From contig NZ_SNUE01000002.1 in assembly GCF_012027425.1 (NCBI RefSeq), positions 124,001 to 188,000 on the forward strand: a stretch of 64,000 bases of DNA, given 5' to 3'. The notes beneath the pieces were generated by a model. That model saw only the letters and a list, made by a program, of their open reading frames with translations, did no database searches and was not told the DNA's origin. The position numbers were made by a program, and so were the translations under genes. Position 1 is the first letter of the stretch. Every line of letters starts with the position of its first letter. Below are positions 39,118-48,832 of the stretch, one piece after another. This stretch comes from Thermococcus sp. MV5 (GTDB taxonomy: Archaea > Methanobacteriota_B > Thermococci > Thermococcales > Thermococcaceae).

Positions 39118-40236
39118 TTATGTCTCTTCAAGCAAACGCGTTAAAATACCCCACTGTGGATCTTCAAAAGCGTCTTTTTCTGCAACGATTATAAGAGTTC
39201 CATTGTGATGCATGACAAAATCTTTTACTTTATTTAGGAACTTCATCACACTCCTGAAATCATTGTACATTAGCAAGTACTCTAAGCAGTCAAAAACCAC
39301 AATTCCTCTGCTTCCTTTCTCTTCCATCATTCTTAGGTATCTATATGAAAGTTCAGTCATTCTCTCTAAATTGGTTGGGGAGATAAAGTTATCCTTGCCT
39401 TCTTTACTGATTGTGGTTATGAAATAGCGCTCCCAAACATCAGGCACTTCTTTTAGATCTCTAACAAATGCCAATACTGGAATATCTTTCAATGTTTCTT
39501 TTAGAATTGTATATTTTTCCTTGTTCACTATCAAAACCCCAGGTTCTATTGTGATCTGAGGAACTTCTAATGCCCTCAATTCACTGAATTCATCAGAATA
39601 TGTCAGTTTTATTGTGACGGTTGTTAAGAGGACAATCAGCACTGCCGAAACAGCATATCCAATTATTGGATATATTGCTTGGAGATGTTCAGGAAGACCG
39701 TAAATTATTGGAATTGGAAAGAGATGAATTCCAAAAAGTACCAGTCCAATAAAAAGATATCGTGCTTTCCTTCCGTATATGTCCTCTATACTCCTGATAG
39801 AATATCCAGCCAACAGGAAGAATATCCCAGCAGTTGCATGAGAACCCGCCATTACAAGAAAACCTTCTATTATGTCAATTATCTCCATTTTTGCTAAAAT
39901 CTCAAGACCAACAAAGTACAAAGCCAGTAATGGACCTATTAATGAAAACGGCATTACATCTAGAAGTGGTACTTCTCTATCCTCTTCTTTGCAGAGTTCT
40001 ACAGTACCACCAAACATTAAAACAGAAGTTATACTCAAGAACAACCCAATTGCATATGGATTTAGTGTAGTATAATTGATTACTACTAAAAAGTCAAAAA
40101 ACCAAGCCAATGAAATAAACAATGCAGATCTACGTTTGGTTTTTCGATAAACATGGAGAATAAGAGCAAACGCCAAGAGATCTGCTATTAACACAACCAT
40201 TCCCTGAATAGTGGAGACCATTGAGTAGTCTACCAT
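39118..40236 (-). CDS. Seven-helix membrane protein with cytoplasmic DUF835 (KaiC-like) domain
   Basis: A 372-residue protein. The first 215 residues contain about seven membrane helices; the last 150 form a DUF835 domain (PGVLIVNKEKYTILKETL, VPVLAFVRDLKEVP, GIVVFDCLEYLLMYND), a RecA/KaiC-derived fold without a P-loop that is abundant in Thermococcales. Its ATG follows directly the TAA of the upstream PaaK-like gene (TAAATG), so the two are coupled. A sensory or scaffold role is inferred; ligands unknown. Confidence 0.8.
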   Translation of the reverse strand: MVDYSMVSTIQGMVVLIADLLAFALILHVYRKTKRRSALFISLAWFFDFLVVINYTTLNPYAIGLFLSITSVLMFGGTVELCKEEDREVPLLDVMPFSLIGPLLALYFVGLEILAKMEIIDIIEGFLVMAGSHATAGIFFLLAGYSIRSIEDIYGRKARYLFIGLVLFGIHLFPIPIIYGLPEHLQAIYPIIGYAVSAVLIVLLTTVTIKLTYSDEFSELRALEVPQITIEPGVLIVNKEKYTILKETLKDIPVLAFVRDLKEVPDVWERYFITTISKEGKDNFISPTNLERMTELSYRYLRMMEEKGSRGIVVFDCLEYLLMYNDFRSVMKFLNKVKDFVMHHNGTLIIVAEKDAFEDPQWGILTRLLEET

Positions 40237-41295
40237 TTAAATCACCTTCTTGCCCCGTTTGGGGTTTCCAAATCCATCCCATCCAAATGGACCCACGGGA
40301 GGAACTCTACTCATACTCTCATCTTCCATCTTCACGATAAGGAGTTCAGGTCTTGCGATTATTAATCCCATCCTTCCTCGTTCCCCATATCTAGCTATTT
40401 TGTATTGGCCATCTTCTTGAACTAATGGAAATATTATAGTAAATGGATAATTAGGATAATATACAACCTCATTATTTTTAAGCATTCCCACTATATCTCC
40501 AAATGCATAATACCCATAGAGGGGGATGATAGTCGAATCTTTAAAAGTGTTTTGAATTTCTTTGAGAGAGTTAACAGTAATACCGAGTCCACTCAAGATT
40601 ACGGTTTCTATGTTTTCCGGCTCTGGAACAAGAGCAAGCATCTGTGGGCCGGTTCTAATTGTATTGATTCTATCCTTTTCAAAGATTCTTTTAGTATATC
40701 TTGTCAAAGGGGCTAATCTCCCCCTTAATACCTCTTCTAATCTTTTTTCCTCAAGTTCTCGCTTTATTCCGTCAGTCTCTACCCCAATAAAATAGAGTAA
40801 ACCACCATAAGACCATACCAGTTCACTTATCTCCTCCTGATACCAGCCATATGGACCATGAGCTATTGCTCTCATCCTGTGGTTTTCATTATATTTTTTA
40901 TCCAAGCCATAAACCTCATCAAATGAAACTCTCAGATATTTTACAAGAAGCTTTAGATAGTCATATGCCCAGTGTCCAATTGCTCTCTCCCTTGTTGTAC
41001 CTGAGGATTGATAAAAACGAATTCTACCATTGTAATTTTCTGGGAGGAAGTCCAGCCAGTTATTCCGTAAATAATCTTCATCAACAACCAAGCCAGCGTT
41101 AAATATCTTCTCAAAGACCTCATTCAAGCTTCCTTCAAAAATCTGATTTAACTCTATTTTTCCCTTTATTTTTTTCCAATATGGAGTGTTGTCAAAATGA
41201 TGTTCAAAAACTCTTCGAAGATACTCCACGGTCTCTCTTTCGCTGATATTTAAGGGATTCTCATACTCCTCGATTATATCCTTATACCTTAGCAT
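40237..41295 (-). CDS. PaaK-like adenylate-forming enzyme, short form
   Basis: A 352-residue protein similar to phenylacetate-CoA ligase/coenzyme F390 synthetase: NTPYWKKI near the start, P-loop-like YQSSGTTRERAIGHW, then ILSGLGI and YGYYAFGDIVG in the place of the GE..T...YG.TE motifs. The C-terminal swivelling domain is short. It is divergent from a second PaaK-like gene at 41425 and coupled to the DUF835 membrane protein. The acyl substrate is unknown; motif changes may mean a modified chemistry. No good ribosome-binding site is seen apart from GGAGG 8 bases before the ATG. Confidence 0.75.
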   Translation of the reverse strand: MLRYKDIIEEYENPLNISERETVEYLRRVFEHHFDNTPYWKKIKGKIELNQIFEGSLNEVFEKIFNAGLVVDEDYLRNNWLDFLPENYNGRIRFYQSSGTTRERAIGHWAYDYLKLLVKYLRVSFDEVYGLDKKYNENHRMRAIAHGPYGWYQEEISELVWSYGGLLYFIGVETDGIKRELEEKRLEEVLRGRLAPLTRYTKRIFEKDRINTIRTGPQMLALVPEPENIETVILSGLGITVNSLKEIQNTFKDSTIIPLYGYYAFGDIVGMLKNNEVVYYPNYPFTIIFPLVQEDGQYKIARYGERGRMGLIIARPELLIVKMEDESMSRVPPVGPFGWDGFGNPKRGKKVI

Positions 41296-41328
41296 TTATA
41301 ATCCTCCCAGCAACTTTCGAAAACATGA

Positions 41329-41344
41329 TGTATAAAATTACACA
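41329..41344. promoter_or_regulatory. Inverted repeat between divergent PaaK-like genes
   Basis: TGTATAA-AA-TTACACA: arms TGTnTAA/TTAnACA with one mismatch per side, about 35 bases upstream of the minus-strand start and 80 bases upstream of the plus-strand start. It could be a shared operator for both transcripts. Confidence 0.4.
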
Positions 41345-41424
41345 CAGAGGTTATTAATTTTTCTTTATGGTCCAAAAACTAAATAGTTAAATACTAAAAC
41401 TGCATTATTAAAGAGGGTGGTAGC

Positions 41425-42696
41425 ATGACAGGGGTAGTGCTTGGAGATATTAATACCAACGATTTGAGATATACAGCTGAAAAAGCATGCGAAACTACAG
41501 AATTCTGGAAAGAAAAATTCATGGAGACGAATATTGATGAATTGACTCCCAAAAGCCTACTTTCAGCTACTGACAAAATCTTCATAACACCCCACGATTT
41601 GTACAGTACAGATAAACTGTGGCCCACATATATAAAGAATGTGGAAATCTTCCACGGGGTGATGAGAACAAGTGGAACTACTGGGGATCCAAAAAGAGTA
41701 CCTTTTACACATGATGACAAAAAGAGATATCGCCGTCAAGCTCGTTCTTGGGCCATAGAATACCTAGAAGGGTCTATTATGGCATCGTTTACCGCTCCAT
41801 TACCGTCTTCATCCGGAGTTTTTGCAATTGAAGGATTTTCAGATGCAAACATTAGGTATCATCAAATTCCCATCCAATATCTGCGAATGAGGGATGCACT
41901 AATAAAGGAACTAAGAGGAATAGGGGCCACAGGAATATTTGGATTAACTGCTGCAGTATACAATCTCAGTCTAACCCTCCCAGAAGATATAAGAAATGAC
42001 ATTCAACTCATAATTATGGGTGGAGAAACTCTAACAAAAGAGTTAGCAAAAGTAGTTCTTGATAACTTTCCAAATGCAGTAATTTTTGATGTATTTGCAA
42101 GCACAGAGGATGGGCTAACCGGGTATAGATTAATCACAAAGAAAAAAGTAACTCCATTTACCTTCTCAGATTCTTTAATAGCTCTTAAACAGACTAAAGA
42201 CGAAGAGTACAAAGAGTATCATGAAATTTATATAACAAAGGTTATGAAAGAGGGAGAGCTTACAGGATTGCCACTGTTTAACTACAAGATTGGTGACTTA
42301 GCAAAGGTGGTTGACGGAAGAATTGTAAATGTTATAAGAGAAAAGGACACAATAAGCCTCGCCGGAGCAAAACTCCACATAGACCAAGTTATAGACATAG
42401 TTCATAGATACCCCTCCCTAATAGACTTTGTGATAATATATCACCCACTCTCCCCAGAAAATCCAAAACCAAAAGCTACAATAAGAGTAGGATACATGGG
42501 AGAAAAACCAGCCGGTGTAGAAGATGAGATAAGAGAGTTGATATATGAGGCAAATAATCCAGTGAGATATGAGGTAGAAGAGGCTAAGTCATCAGAGCTC
42601 AGAATAGAGGCAGTTCCAGCAAAAGAAGTTAGAAAGAACTTACCCCAAAAACCAGGAAAGACTAAAAGAATTTTCATCGTTGGAAAAGATATCTGA
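41425..42696 (+). CDS. PaaK-like adenylate-forming enzyme, long form
   Basis: A 423-residue protein of the phenylacetate-CoA ligase type. MRTSGTTGDPKRVPFTHDD is the P-loop motif, IIMGGETLTKEL and VFDVFASTEDG correspond to motifs A4/A5, and NYKIGDLAKVV to the hinge region. A C-terminal domain with KNLPQKPGKTKR carries the expected catalytic Lys region. It probably activates a carboxylic acid as an acyl-AMP. Divergent from the short PaaK-like gene. GAGGGTGG precedes the ATG. Confidence 0.78.
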   Translation: MTGVVLGDINTNDLRYTAEKACETTEFWKEKFMETNIDELTPKSLLSATDKIFITPHDLYSTDKLWPTYIKNVEIFHGVMRTSGTTGDPKRVPFTHDDKKRYRRQARSWAIEYLEGSIMASFTAPLPSSSGVFAIEGFSDANIRYHQIPIQYLRMRDALIKELRGIGATGIFGLTAAVYNLSLTLPEDIRNDIQLIIMGGETLTKELAKVVLDNFPNAVIFDVFASTEDGLTGYRLITKKKVTPFTFSDSLIALKQTKDEEYKEYHEIYITKVMKEGELTGLPLFNYKIGDLAKVVDGRIVNVIREKDTISLAGAKLHIDQVIDIVHRYPSLIDFVIIYHPLSPENPKPKATIRVGYMGEKPAGVEDEIRELIYEANNPVRYEVEEAKSSELRIEAVPAKEVRKNLPQKPGKTKRIFIVGKDI

Positions 42697-42811
42697 TTTT
42701 TCTATTTTATTTCTTCTAATGTAATAATCATATTAAAAGGACAAGTTTTCTAAACAAAAAATGCAAAATTATTTAACTTCTTTTTCTTAATCTCCAATAC
42801 AGGTGAAGAAA

Positions 42812-44062
42812 ATGAAACCAAAGATAATCCATGATCCCATACATGGGAGTATGAAAATAAGTGGACTCATTTTGGATCTTATAAAGACACCAGAATTCCA
42901 AAGGTTAAGAAACATAAAACAATTAGGATTAGCATATCTCGTTTATCCTGGTGCAAATCATTCACGATTTGAACACTCACTTGGAACTTACAGTATCGCA
43001 AAAAGACTTGCCCAAGAGCTTGGACTAACTGAGGAAGAGAGTACCATTTTGGAAGCCGGAGCACTTTTACACGATATCGGTCATGGACCTTTCTCACATA
43101 CTTTTGAACAGATATACGAGCATTATGTAAGAGAATATGATCATATGCATCTAGGACAAAATATAATCCTTGGAAAAATAGATATAATTGATGGGGAGAC
43201 TGAGGAAAGACAATTTATCCCAGAGGTTTTAGAGTTCTATGGATACGAACCAAAAGAAGTTGCAGATATTATTTTGGGTAAATACGAAAAAAGATACCTT
43301 GGACAGGCCCTTCACGGGGATGTAGATGTGGATCAGATAGATTACCTCATTAGAGACGCTCATTATACTGGTGTGGCACATGGAATAATTGATCTCGAAA
43401 GACTTCTTAAAATACTTAGAATCCATAACAATGAACTAGTAGTGGACGAAAAAGGAGTAGAAGCTGTAGAGGGTATGATGGTAGCCAGAGCATTAATGTA
43501 TTCTAGAGTTTACTTCCATCATACTGTGAAAATAGCTGAAAGCATGCTAACACGAGCCCTTGAGTTTGCCCTTGAAGACGGATATTTGTGGGAATTCTGG
43601 AAAATGACAGACTGTAGAGTTCTTGTCGAACTTGAAGATCTAGAAGACTATCCAGCAGAAATTGTAAAGCGTATTAAATACCGTGACTTATTCAAAGCAG
43701 CATTATTACTAAATGCTGATGAATTAACAACGGAAGAAAAAAGAGAGCTATTGAATATATACAAAGATATTAAAAAACGTCAAGAGCTTGAACGAGCATT
43801 GGCAAATGCAGTAGGAGCAAAAGAGGGAGAAATCCTAATAGAATTCTCCACAGCAGATCTAATGCTAACTGAACCACGACTAAAATCCACAGAAATTGGA
43901 GTATTAATGCACAATGGAGAAATAAGACCCCTCACCAAAGTTACTCCCCTTGCAAATGCCCTAAAACGGAGACAAACACCCAGATGGGTAGTGTTAATTG
44001 CATCACCCGCCAAATACGTTGATAAAATAAGAGAAGTCTGGAGAAAAGTCATCTTCAGCTGA
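42812..44062 (+). CDS. HD-superfamily phosphohydrolase (dNTPase/SAMHD1-like)
   Basis: A 416-residue protein of the HD domain family COG1078. KIIHDPIHGSMKIS at the start, GANHSRFEHSLGTYSIAKRL, then EAGALLHDIGHGPFSHTFE with the HD metal site, and HGDVDVDQIDYLIRDAHYTGV. Relatives hydrolyse dNTPs. A role in nucleotide pool control is likely. ATG 42812 follows CAGGTGAAG. Convergent with the HTH regulator at 44055, overlapping by 8 bases. Confidence 0.92.
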   Translation: MKPKIIHDPIHGSMKISGLILDLIKTPEFQRLRNIKQLGLAYLVYPGANHSRFEHSLGTYSIAKRLAQELGLTEEESTILEAGALLHDIGHGPFSHTFEQIYEHYVREYDHMHLGQNIILGKIDIIDGETEERQFIPEVLEFYGYEPKEVADIILGKYEKRYLGQALHGDVDVDQIDYLIRDAHYTGVAHGIIDLERLLKILRIHNNELVVDEKGVEAVEGMMVARALMYSRVYFHHTVKIAESMLTRALEFALEDGYLWEFWKMTDCRVLVELEDLEDYPAEIVKRIKYRDLFKAALLLNADELTTEEKRELLNIYKDIKKRQELERALANAVGAKEGEILIEFSTADLMLTEPRLKSTEIGVLMHNGEIRPLTKVTPLANALKRRQTPRWVVLIASPAKYVDKIREVWRKVIFS

Positions 44063-45011
44063 ATATCTTCCTTTTTATCTCTTTTTTAAGCTCTTCAATC
44101 ATTTCCATTAACTCATCTGCATCCTTAATTTCATCAAGTTTTTCTTTGGGAATCAATGGAACTTCCCCTACAACCTCAGTTTTTGTCTTTTCAAGAATAA
44201 AAAGACCATCACTATGAATGATCTTGCTCACTTCATTTACCATTTGGGCTCTTCTCACTGTTGAAGTGGTTTTTCTCTCACTTATACCAGTGAGTATTTT
44301 TAGGCCCTCCTCCTTAGAGATTGCATCAAAGGGTGCCTTTTTAATCTTAACAACACCCATGCCAAAGGTCTCTAAACGTCTAAATATTTCTCTCTCTAAT
44401 TCCGTCTCAGGTTCTACTCTCATTTTAGCCTCAACTCTTGAGTTAAGAATATCAATTGGCTTTGCAACGGGAGCATCAAAGATCTCCTCCAACCTCAGGG
44501 CAATTTCAAGACTCATAGCCTGCTCTCCTTTTTCATAATTTTGAAGACTTTTCCTCGAAACTCCAAGCAATTCAGCAAGTTCTCCGACACTATAACCACG
44601 AGTCTCTCTCAGTTCCTTCAGATACTTTCCATCGACTCTAACATAGAATCCCCCCCTCTCAGCAAAAATTGCGGGAAGCTCATTCTGAACAAGCACATCA
44701 TAGAGCGTTTGAGGATTCAACGCATAGAGTCCATATCTCTCATAAACTACCCCCTCTTCAAGCTCTTCATTCTTTGATTTAAGACCTATAATAAGTGGCG
44801 AAGCCTCAAAAAGCTTTGCTAATCGTTTTAGATCCTCAGCTTGGGCTTCACTGAGAGAATCAATATTCTGAAGAACCTTCACAAATAGAAGTAAAAATAA
44901 TCTACTAGCAGCTAAATCAAAACATGATCCTCTAAATTCCATTCTAGCAACTTTAAATCCAGTGCCTTTGAAGATACCTTCAACAATCCGCAATAATCTT
45001 TCTTTTTCCAT
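44055..45011 (-). CDS. XRE-type HTH regulator with archaeal COG1395 architecture
   Basis: A 318-residue protein. The N-terminal 120 residues resemble an inactive nuclease-like fold (FKVARMEFRGSCFDLAASRLFLLLFVKVLQNI), followed by an XRE HTH (LKELRETRGYSVGELAELLGVSRKSLQNYEKGEQ, about residues 132-165) and a C-terminal region rich in charged residues. The archaeal family UPF0290/COG1395 is annotated as a predicted transcriptional regulator; targets unknown. The end overlaps the convergent HD phosphohydrolase gene. Confidence 0.82.
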   Translation of the reverse strand: MEKERLLRIVEGIFKGTGFKVARMEFRGSCFDLAASRLFLLLFVKVLQNIDSLSEAQAEDLKRLAKLFEASPLIIGLKSKNEELEEGVVYERYGLYALNPQTLYDVLVQNELPAIFAERGGFYVRVDGKYLKELRETRGYSVGELAELLGVSRKSLQNYEKGEQAMSLEIALRLEEIFDAPVAKPIDILNSRVEAKMRVEPETELEREIFRRLETFGMGVVKIKKAPFDAISKEEGLKILTGISERKTTSTVRRAQMVNEVSKIIHSDGLFILEKTKTEVVGEVPLIPKEKLDEIKDADELMEMIEELKKEIKRKIFS

Positions 45012-45210
45012 CATCTCATTTATAACTAATATAAAGGAGTTTAAAAGTTTTTATCGTTCCAAATATGTTGGCAAGTCTAACTTCCTCCCCCCTCCTAAGG
45101 AATGTAGCGTGAAAAAGCACCACTTCTTGAGGATTGTGACACTCCCTACACTTCCATTCATAAAAATTTAAATATTAAATATTGCATATGTATCATGAGA
45201 GGTGTACACT

Positions 45211-45852
45211 ATGATTGAAATGTTAGAGAGGATTCTAGATAATCTTAAATGGGGGGAAACCGTTTTAGTAGAACACTCTACATATACCCCAACTTCAAAA
45301 CTCTTTCATTTAATACTAAACTGGGCCAAAGAGCGAGGATACCTAATCCTTATTGACGATATCCTCGATACTCTTAATGTTTACAAACAACACATGAAAA
45401 TTGCAGGACTAGAAACCAAGATGCTAGACGAAAGTAAAGTCATCAAAATTAGAGGAATTCAGAAGACGGGCAATATTATAGGATATATAAGCCGAAGTGA
45501 TATACCTGTGCTTAATAAAAGGTATCAAGAGATTTTTGAAAATTATTTCAATAGAGAAAGGGTTATCAACTGTGTTTTAGGTTATGAAAAACTATTAATC
45601 ACATCTGGTTCCAAAGAAGAAGTACTACAAAACCTTATAACCCAAGTTATGCCATTTATTGGATTTGAAAAGAGGATAGCCTTCTACTACATCCCAACAA
45701 ACGTCTTAGAGAGAGCTTTTCCTGAAGCACTCCCTCTAATTGAAAGCGTTTCCACAACGATTATTAAACTGGATAAAGCTGGGAAAAATATCTTATTCTC
45801 AATTGTCAAATCGATAGACAATGAGCTTGATGGTATAGAGCTCAGGATTTAG
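45211..45852 (+). CDS. DUF257 (KaiC-like, P-loop-less) protein
   Basis: A 213-residue Thermococcales-specific DUF257 protein. It opens MIEMLERILDNLKWGETVLVEHSTYT, where KaiC would have GxPGTGKT after LLI; here it reads VEHSTYTPTSKLF, so the P-loop is lost. The remaining RecA fold is visible (KERGYLILIDDILDTLNVYKQ). Role unknown; one of three KaiC-derived genes in the window. ATG 45211 follows GAGGTG, with a TATA-like TTTAAATATTAAATA upstream. Confidence 0.78.
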   Translation: MIEMLERILDNLKWGETVLVEHSTYTPTSKLFHLILNWAKERGYLILIDDILDTLNVYKQHMKIAGLETKMLDESKVIKIRGIQKTGNIIGYISRSDIPVLNKRYQEIFENYFNRERVINCVLGYEKLLITSGSKEEVLQNLITQVMPFIGFEKRIAFYYIPTNVLERAFPEALPLIESVSTTIIKLDKAGKNILFSIVKSIDNELDGIELRI

Positions 45853-45970
45853 TCTATTTTCCTTTTTATATCTCCTTAAAATGTAATAATGAAATTTTGA
45901 GTACTTTGGCATTAACACACCCCCTGATGGATAAACTTTTAACCACCCCTATGCTTTAAAACCTGAAAGT

Positions 45971-45999
45971 CTCACCTTAAAAGGTGAGAAGGAGGTCAA
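45971..45999 (+). mobile_element. IS605-type right-end-like hairpin (copy A)
   Basis: A perfect 8-base stem CTCACCTT/AAGGTGAG with AA loop, followed by AAGGAGGTCA. It resembles the copies at 54237 and 55926 in layout and tail. The GGAGGT of the tail lies 7 bases before the GTG start of tiaS, so the element appears to supply the ribosome-binding site of that gene. No transposase in the neighbourhood. Confidence 0.5.
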
Positions 46000-46003
46000 G
46001 AGG

Positions 46004-47290
46004 GTGAAACTCCACATAGGTATCGACGATACAGACTCTCCCGAGGGGATGTGCACCACATATTTAGGAGCTTTATTATATAAAGAGATCTCCAAGATAG
46101 CGGAGCCTTTAGATCTACCAAAATTGATCAGGCTAAACCCCAATGTACCTTACAAAACCCGTGGGAATGGGGCCGTTGCGATGAGTTTTGATGCCAAGGA
46201 AGAAGATATACCTAAAATAAAAAATCTTGTGTTAGGAATAGTAAAAGAACTTTCAGACTTTTCTCATCAGAATACTAACCCAGGTGTTGTTTTTATTGAA
46301 GGTGACATTTCTAAAAAGCTAGAAAGATTTGCATACCGAGCTATTTGGGAGCATTTAGATATAACGGAAGCTGAAGATATTGCAGAGGGATTAAATGCTG
46401 AAATTCATAAATTCAGGTTAGGACGAGGGATAATCGGGGCATTGGCAGCCATTGGTCACCCACTCAAAGTCTTTACTTATGAACTCCTTGCTTATCGGAC
46501 AAGAGAGTTTTGGGGAACTGTCAGAAAGGTCAATAAAGAAAGTGTCTTTGCAGTAGATCATCTTACATACCCATTTACCTACGACAATGTTGACCTATCC
46601 AAGGGCAGTGTCTTAATAACCCCTCATGGTAAAGATCCCGTGTTGGTTGGAATTAGAGGAATAGATAAAAATAAAGTTATGTGGGCCTTTGAAAATATTA
46701 TTTTTAAAGAACCCATTGATTTCTTCCAGATTTACAAAACTAATCAGAACACAGATGATCATCTAAGATTCAAAAAAATTGGGGAGTTAAAACCCTTAGA
46801 GAGTGCTATAGTGAGAGGAAAAGTGATAAAAAAGTACTGGGAAAAAGGACGTCATGTCTTTTTTGAGATATGTGATGAGAGTGGAACCCTAAGAGTGGCG
46901 GCATTTGAGCCCACAAAAGGATTTAGAAAATATGTAAGAATGCTCATTGAGGGAGATGAAATAATCGCTGCTGGTGGAGTAAAAGAATTCAATGGTGTGT
47001 TAACCCTCAACCTCGAAAAGTTTTACCCTATAAAACTAGCTGAAAAAATAACATATGAAAAACCAAAATGTCCAAAATGTAAAGGTACTATGAAGAGTAA
47101 GGGAGAGTATCTAAAGTGCAAAAAGTGCGGATACAAAATGAAAAAAGTCTTAATCCCCAAAAGGATTCCACGAGAACTTAAAAGAAAGATCTATGAAGTA
47201 CCTCCAGATGCTCGAAAGCACCTCTCTCGACCATTGGTCCTCCCAACGGCAGAGGACAGGATCTTAGACGTATTAAAATTAAAAAAGTAG
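46004..47290 (+). CDS. tiaS: tRNA(Ile2) 2-agmatinylcytidine synthetase
   Basis: Modifies C34 of the CAU anticodon of tRNA-Ile2 with agmatine so that it reads AUA. The 428-residue protein starts [20 protein letters not shown] with the catalytic Asp residues, and continues [17 protein letters not shown], an OB-fold ([24 protein letters not shown]) and a zinc ribbon [20 protein letters not shown]. Complete. GTG start, with a GGAGGT inside an IS605-like hairpin end just upstream. Confidence 0.96.
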   Translation: MKLHIGIDDTDSPEGMCTTYLGALLYKEISKIAEPLDLPKLIRLNPNVPYKTRGNGAVAMSFDAKEEDIPKIKNLVLGIVKELSDFSHQNTNPGVVFIEGDISKKLERFAYRAIWEHLDITEAEDIAEGLNAEIHKFRLGRGIIGALAAIGHPLKVFTYELLAYRTREFWGTVRKVNKESVFAVDHLTYPFTYDNVDLSKGSVLITPHGKDPVLVGIRGIDKNKVMWAFENIIFKEPIDFFQIYKTNQNTDDHLRFKKIGELKPLESAIVRGKVIKKYWEKGRHVFFEICDESGTLRVAAFEPTKGFRKYVRMLIEGDEIIAAGGVKEFNGVLTLNLEKFYPIKLAEKITYEKPKCPKCKGTMKSKGEYLKCKKCGYKMKKVLIPKRIPRELKRKIYEVPPDARKHLSRPLVLPTAEDRILDVLKLKK

Positions 47291-47291
47291 T

Positions 47292-48647
47292 TTAAGACTC
47301 TTCAGTTTTCTCTTTTTCTTCTACGTAAGCTATGACATTGTCAACTATCTGAGGGGCCATGCCAATATAGTTTTCAGGCTTCAATGATGCTAAGTCATCA
47401 TCTGTTAAATATTCTCTTACTTCTTCGCTTTCAGATAACACTTCCAATAAATCCCTATTTTCCCTAAAAGCCTTCATTGCAAGTCTCCTTACGAGTTCAT
47501 GGGCCTCTTGTCTCCCCACGCCTTTCTCAGTAAGCTTTAACATTAATGGTTCGGCCATTATTAAGTTCTTTGTAAGGTAAAGGTTCTTCCTTATGTTCTC
47601 TGGGAAAAATTCCAGACCCAAAAGTACTTTCTTCATGTTTTTAAGCATCTCATCTAAGAGTACAAATGTCTCTGGAAGTATTACCCGTTCAACGGAGGAA
47701 TTCGTAAGGTCTCGCTCATGCCATAGAGGGTTATTCAAAAGTGCTGGAATAACGTTTGAATAAATAACTCTCGCGAGTCCACTAATTTTCTCACTTCTTA
47801 TTGGATTTCTCTTATGAGGCATTGTGGAAGAACCCACTTGTTTCTTTCCAAATGGCTCACTAATCTCCAAAATTTCGGTTCTCTGAAGATTTCTTATCTC
47901 AAGAGCGATTTTATCAAGAGTAGATGCTATAATAGCCAAGATACTCATAAGTTCTGCATATACATCTCTCTGGATTATTTGGTTGCTTATTAGAGCAGAT
48001 TTAAGACCAAGGTCTTTCATGAGTAATTCCTGGATTTTTAAGCCCATTTCACCAAAAGAGGCCATTGTCCCGACAGCACCACTCATTTGTCCCACTAAGA
48101 CTCTCTTTTTTGCTTCTTCAATTCTTTCTATGTGTCTCTGTATTTCATCAAGCCATATTGCAAATTTCATTCCATATGTCGTTGGAACCGCATGCTGGCC
48201 GTGAGTTCTTCCTATGCACACGGTATACTTGTGCTCTTTTGCAAGTCTCTTCAAAATTGTCCTCAACTCTTTTAAATCCTTTAGGACAATCTCCAAAGAC
48301 TCTTTAATTAGAAGAGCATTTGCAGTATCTATTATGTCATTGGAAGTAGCCCCAAGATGGATGTATTTCCCATGTTCTCCACAAACTTCACTCAGAGCTT
48401 TAACTACGGCCATTATATCGTGATGTATTTCCTCCTCAATCTCCTGAACCCTTTCAACTCTCACCCACTTAGTGTTAGCCCTTTCACTAATTATCTTTGC
48501 ACTTTCTTTAGGAATGTTACCTAGTTGTGCATGAGCCCTAGCTAAAGCAGCCTCAACATCGAGAAGTTTTTGTAGTTTATTTTCTTCCTCCCAGATACGT
48601 TTCATTTCTTCACTACCATACCTATAATCGATTGGATGAATAGCCAT
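47292..48647 (-). CDS. purB: Adenylosuccinate lyase
   Basis: Catalyses two purine steps: SAICAR to AICAR and adenylosuccinate to AMP. 451 residues. The fumarase/aspartase signature GSSTMPHKRNP is present, as are HLGATSNDIIDTANA and the catalytic His in IGRTHGQHAVPTTYG. Single gene, convergent with tiaS. GGTGAT precedes the ATG. Confidence 0.97.
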   Translation of the reverse strand: MAIHPIDYRYGSEEMKRIWEEENKLQKLLDVEAALARAHAQLGNIPKESAKIISERANTKWVRVERVQEIEEEIHHDIMAVVKALSEVCGEHGKYIHLGATSNDIIDTANALLIKESLEIVLKDLKELRTILKRLAKEHKYTVCIGRTHGQHAVPTTYGMKFAIWLDEIQRHIERIEEAKKRVLVGQMSGAVGTMASFGEMGLKIQELLMKDLGLKSALISNQIIQRDVYAELMSILAIIASTLDKIALEIRNLQRTEILEISEPFGKKQVGSSTMPHKRNPIRSEKISGLARVIYSNVIPALLNNPLWHERDLTNSSVERVILPETFVLLDEMLKNMKKVLLGLEFFPENIRKNLYLTKNLIMAEPLMLKLTEKGVGRQEAHELVRRLAMKAFRENRDLLEVLSESEEVREYLTDDDLASLKPENYIGMAPQIVDNVIAYVEEKEKTEES

Positions 48648-48716
48648 ATTATCACCAATTTTTTGTTATAACCTGGCTTAAAAAAATTTTCTAATCAACA
48701 CAAAGATGTTAAAATC

Positions 48717-48738
48717 AAAACCCAACTTTTTGGGTTTT
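48717..48738. repeat. Hairpin in the purB-alba divergent spacer
   Basis: AAAACCCAA-CTTT-TTGGGTTTT, 9-base perfect arms around 4 bases, about 40 bases upstream of the alba TATA-like box (TTTAACTATATA near 48779-48790). Possible operator or terminator-like structure. Confidence 0.5.
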
Positions 48739-48832
48739 TAGAGAGTATTTGGAAACTTTGCTATTTAACCGAAAAGTATTTAACTATATATCCAAAGTTT
48801 GCTATTGACAAAACTTTCGGAGGGTGTCAAAA

